NCBI GenBank assembly: GCA_940671915.1
Contig: CALNVZ010000794.1
Span: 1 to 64,000 of the forward strand
Reading direction: 5' to 3'
DNA: 64,000 nt
From: Paracentrotus lividus
Lineage: Eukaryota; Echinodermata; Echinoidea; Camarodonta; Echinidae
The translations under genes were made by a program, and so were the position numbers. The stretch's first letter is position 1, and every line of letters starts with the position of its first letter. Of the stretch, positions 1 through 11,105 are shown piece by piece. The notes beneath the pieces were generated by a model that saw only the letters and a program-made list of their open reading frames with translations, made no database searches and was not told the DNA's origin.

Positions 1-960
1 TGTATGAAAACATATAACAGTTTAGGCGCGGATCTAGCAATTGCTCTGACAAAGAACTGGACAGATTAAATTGTCTTGGGACAATAGCGGCTCTATTATG
101 TTTGCGTAAATAGGCCGATACAATCTTTTTGAATTGGCTGATGCTGGATCCGCTTCTGCAGTTTACGTTCTTTAATTAAACTCTATAGACATGAATCAGG
201 TAGGATGTTCTCTGTCTAACGCGTGAACTTGCAAAATGTTAGTTTTACGAACTAGACCTATAAAGACCATTATCACAGTGTAAGTTTCGTCAATAAATAA
301 TAATTCAAAGATCAATCCATTTTCAACGAATTCTCATGACGAACCAGTCCGTTTGAGGACAGTATACCCCTACTTGCAACTCTATTAGTTCTCTTCTCCA
401 AGTGTGACCAGGGACGTGAGACGAGACCCTGTGTGACAAACACCTCGACCAAGATATCTATCTAAAAAAACATCTGTTCCTTGACCTCGGTCCAAACAGT
501 GGTCACCCAAGGTCACAGCTGGGGGCCAATATTGTTTACATTAAACGATCAAGATGTCTGTATCGATACATTTTTATTAGTTTTTTTTATTCTTGTACTT
601 TCCTTATTCCGAGGTCGATTTTCTTCGTTTGAAATTGAAAACAAATTAACATTTGATTTCTAAAAATAATATGCCTGTGAAAACTTGAAATATATCAAAT
701 ACAATCATTTTATTTTGAAGGGCCTACTCATAGGCAGAGCTACTATTACGTAACATCCCAGCTGTTGTTTATCATTTACCCCTGGCTCAACGCTCAAGAT
801 GGCCTGTGGAGTTGTAAAGTTTGGTAACAGGGATTATCTGGCCATGCAGGGTCGATAGTGCTTGGAAATAGTTTCACACGAGGTTTTTTGATAAGGGGGT
901 ATGGGACCTGAATTCGGAGGGTCAGCTCAGGTCTGCTTGCAAACGATTGGTTGACGTAAT
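1..960. other. No gene recognised; upstream part of the sulfotransferase locus
   Basis: I see no coding exon here. Positions about 60-110 read in reverse like the CCCAAGACAATT-containing part of repeat X (compare 22130-22160 and 38795-38820), so a scrap of that repeat is present. Earlier sulfotransferase exons would be expected upstream on the + strand, but none was recognised, so they either lie outside the window or are lost. Confidence 0.4.
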
Positions 961-967
961 GTGACAT

Positions 968-1105
968 TATCCAGTAGCGGACGCAGACCGGAGTCACACA
1001 ATGAAATTACCGGGCCCATGGGTAAACATAATAGAGCCGCTTTTCTCCAGGCAATTTGGCCCCCGAAATGCATTCAATTCGATTTTCTTGGATCCGCGCC
1101 TGTTA
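968..1105. repeat. Dispersed repeat fragment related to part of repeat X
   Basis: Nearly the same 135-base sequence recurs at 40086-40222, both containing AGTAGCGGACGCAGACC and TTCTTGGATCCGCGCC. The central part also resembles 38770-38860 inside repeat X. It ends about 30 bases before the sulfotransferase exon at 1137, so it occupies the end of the preceding intron. The short open frames across it are not genes. Confidence 0.7.
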
Positions 1106-1136
1106 TCTCTTTTTCTTCTAATTATGGTTTTAAAAG

Positions 1137-1325
1137 GACTCGAGAAAAGCTGTGGTCCAAATTGCAGAATTCATGGGCAAATCCTACTCAGATGATTTGA
1201 TTGACCGGATTGTTGATGCTTCAAGTTTTAAATTCATGAAGAAGAATGAGGCCACGAACCCTGACATAGCTGGCTGTACGAGAAAGATATGGACAAAACA
1301 CAAAACAAGACATTCATGAGGAAAG
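1137..1325 (+). CDS. Cytosolic sulfotransferase, penultimate coding exon
   Basis: The family transfers sulfonate from PAPS to hydroxyl or amine groups of small molecules in the cytosol. From GAC at 1137 the exon reads DSRKAVVQIAEFMGKS, then SFKFMKKNEATNP, and ends TFMRKG split by the intron. This matches the vertebrate SULT block that runs from NPKREI to FMRKG; its start in phase 0 and end in phase 1 (MRK-G) agree with the SULT1 exon pattern as I recall it. The acceptor is TTTTAAAAG at 1128-1136 and the donor is AAAG|GTAAAG at 1325/1326. The reading frame slips by one base between the KHKT codons and TFMRKG, in the A-rich tract around 1302-1310, consistent with one missing A. Either this is a recent pseudogene or the assembly lost a base. 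No earlier exon was found. Confidence 0.82.
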
Positions 1326-2404
1326 GTAAAGAAATGTTTTTGAATTTGTTGTTGTATCAAAATTCTTGGAATTCCAGGAATATTTTTGCCCCATTATACA
1401 GTGCGTCCTAGAAAAAAAAGTAAACCTTAATTTGAGAGCCTCAAATTAAAATGTTGTAGCTTGTGTGACCTTGATATTTATTTCATGATAAAGAGTAACT
1501 CATATTATATTCAATGATACCACATTTATACCTATGCTTTGACTGAGCACTTGATCTAAAAAAAAAAGCGTCAAAATCAAAATGTTTCAAGTTTGGTCAA
1601 AAGCAACCATTGCATTTAAATAGGCCAAGTAATCCTTTGTCTCTTATGAATGGACTCAGGAAGGCTAACCTCAAGCAATGAATGAATGATCAGGTTAACT
1701 GCTTCTGAAAAAAATTGGAACAATGTGCTTTCGACCAAAGTTTTTAAAAAATCAAGTGCTCAGTCAGTACTGGTATAATTGTGGTATCACTGGATAGAAT
1801 ATTAGTTACTTTTTGTCATAATATAAAAATTAATGACAAATAAGTTATAAAATATGGGGCTCTCAGAGTTGGGTTTCCTTTTATTTGGGACGCCCTGTAT
1901 AATCCCATTCACACTGGCATTTTACATCAGTGGCCTCCATTCCTAGTGGCGAATCCTAAATAATTAATACCAGTATTCATGCCTTAAATATGCAAATCCA
2001 TAATTTTGGTAGACAAAAGGGTGATTATAATCAACTTCATTGAAATAAAACGTCATAAATGGGGACATAAGCTCACAGTTACCGTGGTCAAGCTCTTTTT
2101 GTTCCCTATATATGCATCAAAGTTGTGTTGTTTTTTTTTAATCTTTTTGATCAGCAAGACTATCATGTATTATTCCATTCTAGTGTCTGTTTCCTGAAGG
2201 TTATTAATTCATAATCATATATATTCTCTCAGTATCACATTTCAGAATTTAAATCATTATTGAATTAATGACCTCTAATGATCTAATATAGTATTGTGCA
2301 AGATTATTAGAATACATTACATTTTACACGTAAAATGTCGAAATTAACCAAAAGTTATTTGTTGAAAGTCATGTTTTTTTCGTTATTTACATTTGTTTAT
2401 TCAG
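1326..2404 (+). other. Last intron of the sulfotransferase gene
   Basis: The intron begins GTAAAG and ends TTTATTCAG. It joins the codon halves G and GA to give RKG-IVGDW, the exact protein junction of the SULT family, which is strong support for both splice sites. Its middle is taken up by a mariner-type MITE at 1399-1897. The remaining 500 bases are AT-rich and show nothing further. Confidence 0.8.
1399..1897. mobile_element. Tc1/mariner-type MITE in the sulfotransferase intron
   Basis: The ends are CAGTGCGTCC on the left and GGACGCCCTG on the right, each next to TA, the target duplicated by Tc1/mariner elements. The arms continue as a diverged inverted repeat: GAGAGCC at about 1434 mirrors GGCTCTC at about 1857, and AAGTGCTCAGTCA at 1762 mirrors TGACTGAGCACTT at 1541. 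There is no transposase frame, so it is non-autonomous. A lone end of the same type (GGGACGCACTGTA) lies at about 42099-42116. Confidence 0.75.
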
Positions 2405-2514
2405 GAATTGTAGGAGATTGGAAGGGCTACTTCTCAGAAGATCAGAATCGTCGATTCGATCAAATCTATCAAAAAAAGATGGCAGGATCTGGATTAGAAC
2501 TGAGATTTGAATGA
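2405..2514 (+). CDS. Cytosolic sulfotransferase, terminal coding exon
   Basis: This exon encodes the C-terminus, reading GIVGDWKGYFSEDQNRRFDQ and then IYQKKMAGSGLELRFE before TGA at 2512-2514. With RKG from the previous exon it forms the RKGxxGDWK signature, in which R, K and G contact the PAPS 3'-phosphate. The coding length of 110 bases is close to the roughly 113 bases I recall for vertebrate SULT1 last exons. The usual dimer motif KxxxTVxxxE is here KGYFSEDQNR, so its T, V and E positions are all changed. An ATTAAA polyadenylation-type signal lies at 2650-2655. This exon is open throughout; only the preceding one carries a frame slip. Substrate cannot be told from this fragment. Confidence 0.88.
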
Positions 2515-2729
2515 TTGCCCTCGTCATCACCATAGAAACGTCATAAGAATATTAAATTGTACAATCTGAAGTAATAATAATGATTATAAAAATCATTTTG
2601 TTTTAATTAATTTCTAAAGCGTGATTATTACGTATGATATCATACATCTATTAAAGACGGTTGTATAACAAAATTCAAAATGCAAAATTCATGAATTATG
2701 GGTTGTAAAAGCATTAAGGTTTGTCCAAC
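2515..2729 (+). other. Probable 3' untranslated region of the sulfotransferase
   Basis: AT-rich sequence following the TGA stop, with ATTAAA at 2650-2655 as the likeliest cleavage signal. No open frame or repeat was recognised before the GAGACGTCTC repeat begins near 2730. Confidence 0.5.
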
Positions 2730-2990
2730 CTAACTGTCATGAAGGTGTTACTCTTACTTCGCCATGTTCGCGGAAACATCTCTGCGACGCGGACACTCGA
2801 AGACGTCTCCGATTTTTTTTCCCGCGATGGGAACAAAAAGTTTTGGAGACGTCTTCGCGACGGTAAAAAATCATCGGAGAAGTCTCCGCGACGGAAAAAA
2901 AGTATTAGAGACGTTTATATGTGTCCGAGTCGCAGAGACGTCTCCGCGAAGTCAAATCATATCAAATCAAGTGAGATACGGATAGCGGTT
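2730..2990. repeat. GAGACGTCTC palindrome-rich repeat, copy 1
   Basis: The segment is dense in the palindrome GGAGACGTCTCC and close variants (around 2800, 2845, 2880, 2910, 2936), spaced by CGCGAC and runs of A or T. The same vocabulary appears at 31730-32080 and, more diverged, at 39050-39160. It looks like a non-autonomous dispersed element; its exact ends were not fixed. The overlapping short open frames read through the repeat and are not convincing genes. Confidence 0.6.
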
Positions 2991-3819
2991 AAAAAAATAA
3001 TTTAAAAGTGTTTTTTATAAAACAATAAAAATATTTGCGCACTTCTGCAAAGAACTGTTACATAAGAACAATTTTTATTTCCAAGATAGTACTCTTATGC
3101 TCACATACAACTGAATATCTAATGCTTGTGTGATATACGCCTTGTTTGCTGTGTGCACAATCAACTTAATAAATGTGAGTGAAAAACTCGAATATATTTC
3201 AAAATCCAAGCAAATGTATACCATGAGGGGGTATTTCCCTCTAAGAATATGGTGATAATCTATCACATAAACTTTATTGTCGTGGTTGATTATTTTAGGT
3301 TTTCGTTATATCCCATTCCTTATTATAAATTCTCTATCAAAAAATTCAAAAACTATGAAACCATTTTGTTGGTGTGTGAGTGTGTGTTTGTGTGAGTGTT
3401 TTTTTTTTTTAGGACTTCCGTTTCGAATGGCTCATAATAGCCAAGAAAATGTTATTGTCCTTTGTTCTTGTAATCTACTGTCGTATATGTGGCATATATA
3501 ATGTCTTTATACAGTACATGTGCATAATTATGTATAATAAAATACACATCAACAAAATTACAAACACTGACGATTTCGTGTTAGGAATTTGTACTCTGCA
3601 TGTACATAATTGCGTCATTTTTTTTAGTGAGAGTTTGTGTAATGATTTTTTATACACTGTTGCTCGTAAAGGTTTTTGTTTTGGTTTGTTTTGTTTTGTT
3701 TTTTTGCTTCAGCCACATCTTTTTGCTTTGGTTTCATTTTCTAGAATTATTTTTGTCTCCTCTTTCAATTTTTGGGACCCTTGCTATATTTTGGACGTTC
3801 CCGAACCATTCCTGGGGAT

Positions 3820-3877
<58 letters not shown>

Positions 3878-3905
3878 CTTCTCTCTTTCTTTCTTTCTTT
3901 TTTTA
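2991..3905. other. AT-rich spacer with a long T tract
   Basis: No gene is visible. A nearly pure T run of about 56 bases at 3822-3877 is followed by TTC/TTTC repeats and directly precedes the MITE at 3906. Open frames here are made by the T run. Confidence 0.6.
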
Positions 3906-4558
3906 GTTTGTCAACCCCCACAATGCCCATTTTCGTTTGCCCGTCTGATCAAGGCCCCCTCAATCCTACCCCACAAAATGCGTCCGAGGAGAGGGCTGTT
4001 ATTTGTCTTTACGTTAAATTTAGGTTTATGGTCATAGACTTGTCTAGGGGAAGGGTTAAAGTTTATTTCGATTGATTGAGGTTCAACGCTGATTTTATTC
4101 ATTTTTAAATCATGGAAATCTTTCCGGAAATGTATTGTAGAATCTCAGCCAAATATAAATCATGATGAAAAATAGATTATAATTAAAATTTACAACCTTA
4201 TCACTAAGGCTGAAACAAAATTTTTGGGAAATGATAATGGTTTTGGGTTTATGGTTGTTTTTTCCTTGTTTTTATTTCCCTTGTTTTGATTATAAAGGTA
4301 GGATAAAATATTTCAATTTTTCACCATACCCTCTTTTTACTTCACCTTTCCTTAGGCAAAAAAAAAAACTAAAGTAATAAACTAAAAACTAAAACTTGTA
4401 ACCTTAAACTTTAACTTAATGTAAAGAACCATTATGACATCCGTACACTTCAGACGTGTTTCGTTGGGGTATGACTGAGAGGGCCTTGGTCAGCCGGGTG
4501 ACGAAATTGGCCCCAAAATGATTTTTAAAAAAAATGGGCAATGCGGGGTTGACAAACT
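3906..4558. mobile_element. MITE alpha, copy 1
   Basis: The element starts GTTTGTCAACCCCCACAATG and ends in its reverse (CAATGCGGGGTTGACAAAC), giving inverted ends of about 27 bases. A second copy at 21123-21803 shares both the ends and the interior, for instance GTCTAGGRGARGGGT and CTTATCACTAAGGCTGAAA. There is no coding sequence. The copies differ by roughly a quarter of positions by eye, so the family is old. Confidence 0.75.
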
Positions 4559-6529
4559 TATTTTATTCTTCATTTCCCTGGAATGGCACGGGAATGCTGG
4601 GGGACAAACAATTAAAAAAGAGCAAAAAAAAAAAGAAAAAAGAATTCCTGCAGCGCACACACACAAAAAGAAAAGAAAAGAAACCTTTCTGACCAACAAA
4701 GTATTTTCAGAATTGTTAAATATATAAGCTCATTTTCAATTCAGACCTACAAAGTCGATATCTCCAACCCACCCCCCCCCCCAAAAAAAAAAGGGAATTG
4801 AAAGTCGAAACGTCTTCGTTCTAAGGGTACGTAAGTGATGAAATCGATCTGGAAAACTTGGTAGACAAGACCGATAAACGAAAAAGAGAAGAGTATGATA
4901 TTTTGGATTGGACTATGGATAAAAGAGACATAGAAAAATAATGAAGAGTTTAAATATATAATATGAGATCATTATTCAATGCATGTAAGAATACTCATCT
5001 GCATTATTCAATATGAATTAAAGCTGGTGTATAGTGTTGGGAGAAGGAAAAATTTAATTTGGATTCACAGTTAGATAATATGAAAGCCTGAATCCTATAA
5101 CTGTAACAAAGAAAGTTATATTACATGGAATCTCGTTTTAATGTCTTTATTTCACGATATTTTAGTATAAAAAGATAAGACGGGGACCCGACTCAGCTTT
5201 GTGTGCACTAGGCGTTCACATGGAAAACCAATGGGATTCTCTTGTGTGGGTGATACACACAGATCGCTACGGTCCATTCATGCGGGAAGTTCGGGGGACA
5301 GGACAACCCAGCAAAGGTCTCAAAACCGTTACAACTTGTGTTTGGATTCAAACATTTCACTGAAATTCACCGGAAATCGTGAAAGGAATATCACAAAATC
5401 TCTCACACATGTCTTTTAACGCAATGTGAACAACATGAGACTATATTTAATCGGTTTTATGCCGATTTTTTTTTTGTTACCAAAACTATACACCAGTTTA
5501 AGATAAGAAGAAAAGTAGAATATCGAAACGATAACATTTCATTACTATTCACATCGGAGAGGTTTGAACGATTTTTGTCAAATGTATTTGACAGCACTTT
5601 TTTTTTCTTCTTCTTCAAAATTGTATAAAGTCATGATTATAATTAACGTAACGTAAATGTAATTATTAACGTAAAGAGGGGAGGAAACGAAATCCTGATC
5701 ACGTCAGGAATATGTTAAACCCCAATTAAAAGAAAAATAAAAAAAAAAACAGATTTTAAAAGCATCCGGATGAGCGTGGAGACATTCAAGTTTGTTTTGC
5801 ACCAAAATATGTTTCCTTTGATTCCGGAAATAACTTCCTGTTATTCCAACTTTCAGGAAGCTGCGATATGACTGATTAGATGCAGAGTATTGTTTTATCA
5901 ATTAATAAAAAATAAATAAATCCTTCCTAATAAAATAGTTAACATGTTTTGATAACGGAAGGAAGCTATTCAGCCGTGGTTGGATCACGTTCCCTTTCTT
6001 CATATTGTTTTTACCCATTCATGACATATACGTGTAATTCATCAATTATATAAAAAAAATAAAAAAATAATTGTAATGCGTACAATTATCGGTGATATGT
6101 ACTGATATGTATGTGTAATGCAAACAAGTATGCAGCAATAGGTAATTGGAGAGAGAGAGAGAACAAAAGTGAAACGGACAGAGAGAGTGAAATAAACTCT
6201 TTGAAAAAGAAGAAAATGAAATGTGTAATGTGATGAATTTACATTTAGTTACCTTTCACAATTCAACTGATGAAAAGCATTTGGGAGAAAATCAACCAAT
6301 ATTTATGCTCATGTTAACTACGTTTGGATTGAAATTTGGATTGAAAAAAAAAAATAAATAAATAAAAATAAAATTTGGGTTTGCATGAAATATGCCGATG
6401 TTTTATTCCTTAGACTCCACATTTTATTAGTGGATTATATTTACTTTGTCATAAACTTTGAGAACATGTTAAAAAATAAATAGGGTTTGACCTCTCTGCT
6501 ATGAGGATTATAAAGACGTATGTTTTGTT
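4559..6529. other. No gene recognised
   Basis: AT-rich sequence with short A, C and GA runs (4763-4790, 6150-6190). A slightly GC-richer island at about 5185-5345 is preceded by CCGACTCAG, a possible splice acceptor, and stays open in two frames. Neither translation resembles a family I know and no matching donor is evident, so it is not called as an exon. Confidence 0.4.
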
Positions 6530-7378
6530 ATGTTTTTACGTTATATGCCCCATTGACGCACGGCGGATTTTGAAATTTGATGAGCGCGTGCGACCGTATG
6601 GTAGGCTGGAAACGATTTAAAATATATAGAAACTCCTAAGAGAAGTGTCTAAAATTGCCACTCAAGAAAAAATTCCGAGTTTTACGCGATTTACAAAGAG
6701 CGCGCAAAACGAGCGCACGGGCGCTTACGCGCGGAAATTTTCAAAATGCTTGAAATGGCCTGAAACATACTGTGTATGAATATGGGGGTGATTTTGAGCA
6801 TTTTAAGATTTTGACGCACCGGTTTTTTAAAAAATTTCAACCTGTTAAAAGCATTTATCAAATAGGCTGTCAAATTATTTTTTTTTAGAAACATGACGCT
6901 CTTCAATTTGAGACCAGCCACGGCTCATTTGGCGACAATTTTTGACGCCAAAAAAATGTATTTGCAAATGATTGTGTATCCAACTCTGAAAAATAATTGG
7001 GGGTTGCCGTTGATCCCGAAGAATTATTCAGGATTTTGTGTAGGCATGTTTTTGGCCAAAAATGGCATATTTTGGCAAAATTGACAAAATTCGCGTGCGC
7101 GTAATTCCAACTTGAACAGCCAATTCATTTCGTTATGAATAGTCTAAACATAGTGTTTATGGTGTCAAATTGTTGTGAATATTATCAAGATTACTTTAAG
7201 AGCAAAAAAATCGATGATCTGAAGCTGCATTCTTTCCCGACGCGTATTAATGCGCGCAAAATCGTGCGCGTGCATTTTTTCTTGAAATGCTTAAAATGAC
7301 CTGAAACGTACTCTAATTCAGCCATAAAGTGATTTTGAACATTTTTAATTTTTGCGCGCGCGTAATTCTTCAATTGTG
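6530..7378. repeat. Dispersed repeat R, copy 1
   Basis: Unusually CG-rich words (GCGCGCAAAATCGTGCGCG, GCGCGCGCGTAATTC) sit in otherwise AT-rich sequence. The stretch AATTGGGGGTTGCCGTTGAT and the phrase AAAATGACCTGAAACGTACTC recur at 10902-11105, 12432-13165 and 60461-61140. Within this copy the motif set occurs twice (6680-6830 and 7220-7370), so the unit itself is a diverged internal duplication. No coding potential was seen. Confidence 0.75.
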
Positions 7379-7538
7379 TAAATAAATCAGATCTTGATAC
7401 AATTGGAGCGAAATCTGTTTATAAAAAGTTACCAGAATATATTCAAGTGGTAAAACAATTTAACTTGATAGATATATGGCGAAAATTGCACGGTGAGAAG
7501 AAACAATTTACTTACAGAAGTACATACCACAAAGGTTA

Positions 7539-8219
7539 GTGGCGGAGAGTTTTTATCAATACGTAAGACGTGCTTGTATCAAGCCGGTTGCTCTATGTCC
7601 AGATCACTGTACTGTTACGGTAACATTAGCAATCGATAATATCATCCGAGGTAAAGGATACTGGAAACTTAACAATTCACTTCTATCTAATGATGAATAT
7701 AAAATACAAATTAAAGGTATTATTCGAAAGCAGCAAGAAATGATGAAAAGAGAAAAAGATATAACGTACGTTTGGGAAATGTGCAAAATAAAGATAAAAG
7801 AATATTCCATATATCATGCAAAACAGATTAAAAAGAGGGAAAGAATCGAGATTATTGCTTTAGAAAGAAAATATGAAGAGTTGATGAATGAATTTGGAAA
7901 AGAAGAAAACAAAAATGAGTTAATAGAATTAAAGAGAAGAATAGAGCATTATTATAAGAAACAATGCGAAGGTGCACGAGTCAGAGCTCGAGTACAATAC
8001 TTCGAAAAAGGAGAAACAAATGTCAAATATTTTAAAGAAATTGAAAAGAAAAATGCTGTTAAAAAGTCTGCTTTAAAGATTGGAAGAAAAAGTGAACATG
8101 ATATGAGTAAGATTTTGAATTATATTCACAAATTTTACTCAAGATTGTATACCTCGCAGAGTAAAAACAGAATGGAGGTAAGAGATTATATTAGAAACAT
8201 AAGAGTAAAAAAAAAATGA
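7539..8219 (+). pseudogene. LINE endonuclease end and linker (part of the L1/Tx1-like copy)
   Basis: The 226-residue frame holds residues resembling the last endonuclease strands (GKGYWKLNNSLL near residues 37-48), then a long lysine- and glutamate-rich helical linker with EGARVRARVQYFEKGETNVK, the typical L1-clade block ahead of the reverse transcriptase. The first methionine is not a real start: homologous sequence extends upstream to about 7395 in another frame. The open frame ends at a poly-lysine/A run and the RT continues in the next frame. Confidence 0.75.
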
Positions 8220-8599
8220 AAAAAGAAGAAGCTGATATATGTGAAGGTAAAATTTCGAAATCAGAAATTACACTGGCACTGAAAAGTATGAAGCCAAATA
8301 AAACTCCAGGAGGAGATGGATTAACTGTAGAATTTTACAAAGAATTTTGGGAAGACCTGCAGGACTTAGTATTGGGAAGCCTGAATGCAGGTTTCGAAAA
8401 GGGGTGGTTATCGTATACACAACGTAATGGAATTATGACTTTTTTATATAAAAAGGGAGACAAAGAAGATATTGGGAATTGGAGACAAATTACGTTGTTG
8501 AACATTGACTACAAATTAGCTGCAATGGTACTGGCTAACAGACTACAAAAAGTAATAAAATCATTGGTTAATGAAGAACCCAAGTTTGGAATTATATAA
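8216..8599 (+). pseudogene. LINE reverse transcriptase N-terminal part
   Basis: The 127-residue frame carries RT blocks 0-2a of the L1/Tx1 clade: KSMKPNKTPGGDGLTVEFYK, GIMTFLYKKGDKEDIGNWR, and LLNIDYKLAAMVLANRLQ. It stops just before the conserved QxGFxxGR block, whose remains (KGRNGM) appear in another frame at about 8601. No YADD box survives in this frame. Confidence 0.8.
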
Positions 8600-10901
8600 A
8601 AAGGTAGAAATGGAATGTCTATAATATAGCAAAAATAATTCGATATTCATTGATTATGGAAATTTGATAATTTGGAGTGGAATGCCTTCTATTTGTAGAT
8701 TCTCTACAAACGGCGTTTGGAATACGCTGGAAATGTGAATTTATAGCATAGTGTTTGCGATAGCTATGGTTTGTGTAATGTATTAGTAAATGGATCTCAG
8801 TCATTATATGTTACACAGATTTCAATTGTGTTAAGTTTGAAATGGTTGTTTAACAAATATACTTCTACTCTACTCGAGGGAATATAGACAGGTTGTCCTA
8901 TCTGGCTCTAACCTGTTTTTAATTATTGTCTATTGAAGTTCCTCAAGTAATAATAGAAAATGATTGAGTGCATTAAAGGTATCTGTACGGGGAAAATCAA
9001 ACAGGATAACATAGGAGTTAGACTGATGAGATATGCGATTTTTGTGGAAAATTTAGTCAGGTAAAAAGCTCTTTGATACATTTAGGATTTTGGGCAGATT
9101 TCGGGTGTGTACTATATAAACAAGGATAAAACACAGATGTGGTTAGGGAAGATAACATTAGCACGGATTAGTGGTATTCCATGCGGTTGATAAACTATGT
9201 TAAAGCTGTCTGATATTTTCTTTTTAAAATGCAACCTTTGAGTTACTGAATTAATTGGGTCAAAAGAAATCAGGCTAAGACGAAAAATTATTAATAATCT
9301 GGTAACAAAATAAATTACGATTATGAGGGGTAATAATCATGTTTAAAACGCTAATATTATCGAAACTGTATATCACAGCACAAATTAATTTTTGTCCTTG
9401 TGGATGTTGTACAAGGAAAATCTGATAAGGATTAAAGATGAATTTTCTGGGGATCCTCTGTTGCCAAAAGTAAAAAGATCTAATGCAATTTGGGCGATCC
9501 ATCAATAAGGAGGGACTTAGTATGTTGGATTTTGAGGTTGGCCAGTTAAATAGTTTAGTTAAAAATGGATACTCAGATTATTTGATGATACAAAAGTGAA
9601 CGTGAAATGGATGTTGACGCTTAAGGTTTGATAACTTGGAGGTAGCGTTAATTTATAGAAAGATAATTGGCTAAATGATTACCGATTATAATATATACTT
9701 TGAAATATGTCATAACACCAGTGCGTTTATCTGGAAGATATTAGTATGTGAACTTTTACTGGAAAAAGAACAATCCAATGAAGAAAGGAAAGTCGATTGA
9801 CTGACAGTTTTAGATTATAATATGACCACAAGAAAATTGTTATGATGATTTAATGAAATTAATATATACATATGGAAAAATGTTAATTGTTCAGGAACAT
9901 GGATTACGTTCCAATATATTATTTGGTTGGAGATTTAGTTTAAACCATTCCAGCTTTATCTCAGTTAACGAATTACAAAATAATATTAGTTTTTTAAGAG
10001 ATGGAAAATGGCTTTCAGAATATCATTACTCTAATATCATCCATTGTCAATAATTGAGCAGGAATCTAAAATGCAATAATAGACCGTTTTATTTAGCAAG
10101 ATTTAAGAAAATGTGCTAAAGTCAGAAAACATATCTTTAACAAATACCGTTCTTACGTGTTACTGAAGTGTAAACAGATATATATAGAGTTTTTAGAATA
10201 CAATGTAAAATTTCAAGGGCATGATAATATTTTGGAATTGAAAGTATTCGGGATTAGATGTAAATCTGCATTTCTGGCGTGATCAACATGGAGCAAATTG
10301 ATATTAAACGGAGTTCGGGTAATATCGTCTTACAATTTATTTTCTAATAATATTGTATACACTTAATTCACCACGCAACATTGAGTAATTTTCAAGAATA
10401 TGGAAAATTGAGGAACAGGTGAATTTTTGTGAAGCAGGAATGTTGGAAGTATAGGTGACTATTATACATTAGTTGTTATTGGTTTGTACAGAGGTTCAAC
10501 TTTATTTGGAAGATTATATTTGAAAGTTATATTCAGTAGAGTATTTTGCATTGTTATTTATCTTGCAATATACAATATGTTTGATTTATGGAGGATTTAG
10601 TACCTCAGAGACAAGATGATCATATTTGTCTATATAACTATGCTTTTTTTTTCATTGTACAATTTGTTTACAGTAGGTTATGAACTATGACATAAGAAGA
10701 TAATGGGGTATTTAGAATTTTAAAAATGATGTTTGTTTTGTTTTACGAAGAAAAAGATACGATGATGAAAAATGTAAAAGAAAAGAACATATGTATATGA
10801 GTTGGCCAAAATGGAGAAATGTACTGAGTAACGTTAAAAACTAATGTAATTTGATTTTGTTTTTAATAAAGAAGACCAGAGATGGTTTAAAAAAAAAAAA
10901 T

Positions 10902-11105
10902 AACGTTGCAATGACGATAAGTAAGAAATGAGGTATGAAATCGCATCTACAACTCATACTCTATCCAACTCTGAAAAGATAATTGGGGGTTGCCGTTGAT
11001 CCTGAAGAATTATTCAGAATGCTTAAAATGACCTGAAACGTACTCTGCCTCAGCCATAAAGTGATTTTGAACATTTTTTATTTTTGCGCGCGTGTAATTC
11101 CCTAG
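10902..11105. repeat. Dispersed repeat R, copy 2 (short)
   Basis: Directly after the LINE tail, TAACGTTGCAATGACG begins a short R copy that jumps from GAAGAATTATTCAG straight to AATGCTTAAAATGACC, lacking the central 250 bases found in copies 3 and 4. It ends at GCGCGCGTGTAATTCC. Confidence 0.7.

Larger units (their letters stand above)
7395..10900 (+). mobile_element. L1/Tx1-like LINE, 5'-truncated and decayed
   Basis: The copy opens in the C-terminal end of the apurinic endonuclease (FNLIDIWRKLHGEKKQFTYR at about 7460). A continuous frame from 7539 to 8219 then covers the end of that domain (GKGYWKLNNSLL) and the charged linker, followed by the RT N-terminus from 8216 (PNKTPGGDGLTVEFYKEFW, NWRQITLLNIDYKLAAMVLA). 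The linker and RT frames are offset across an A run near 8210. From 8599 on, RT and C-terminal motifs continue only in scattered frames, such as KGRNGM, GFWADFG and LDFEVGQLNSLVKNGY at 9520-9575. It ends in an A tail at about 10889-10900. It cannot be active. Confidence 0.85.

Noticed and set aside
3449-4075. 208-residue frame across 3449-4075
   Set aside because: About 20 of its residues come from a poly-T run, and its end is the MITE alpha terminus.
5185-5345. GC-richer island as a coding exon
   Set aside because: Open in two frames with a possible acceptor, but no convincing donor and no recognisable peptide.
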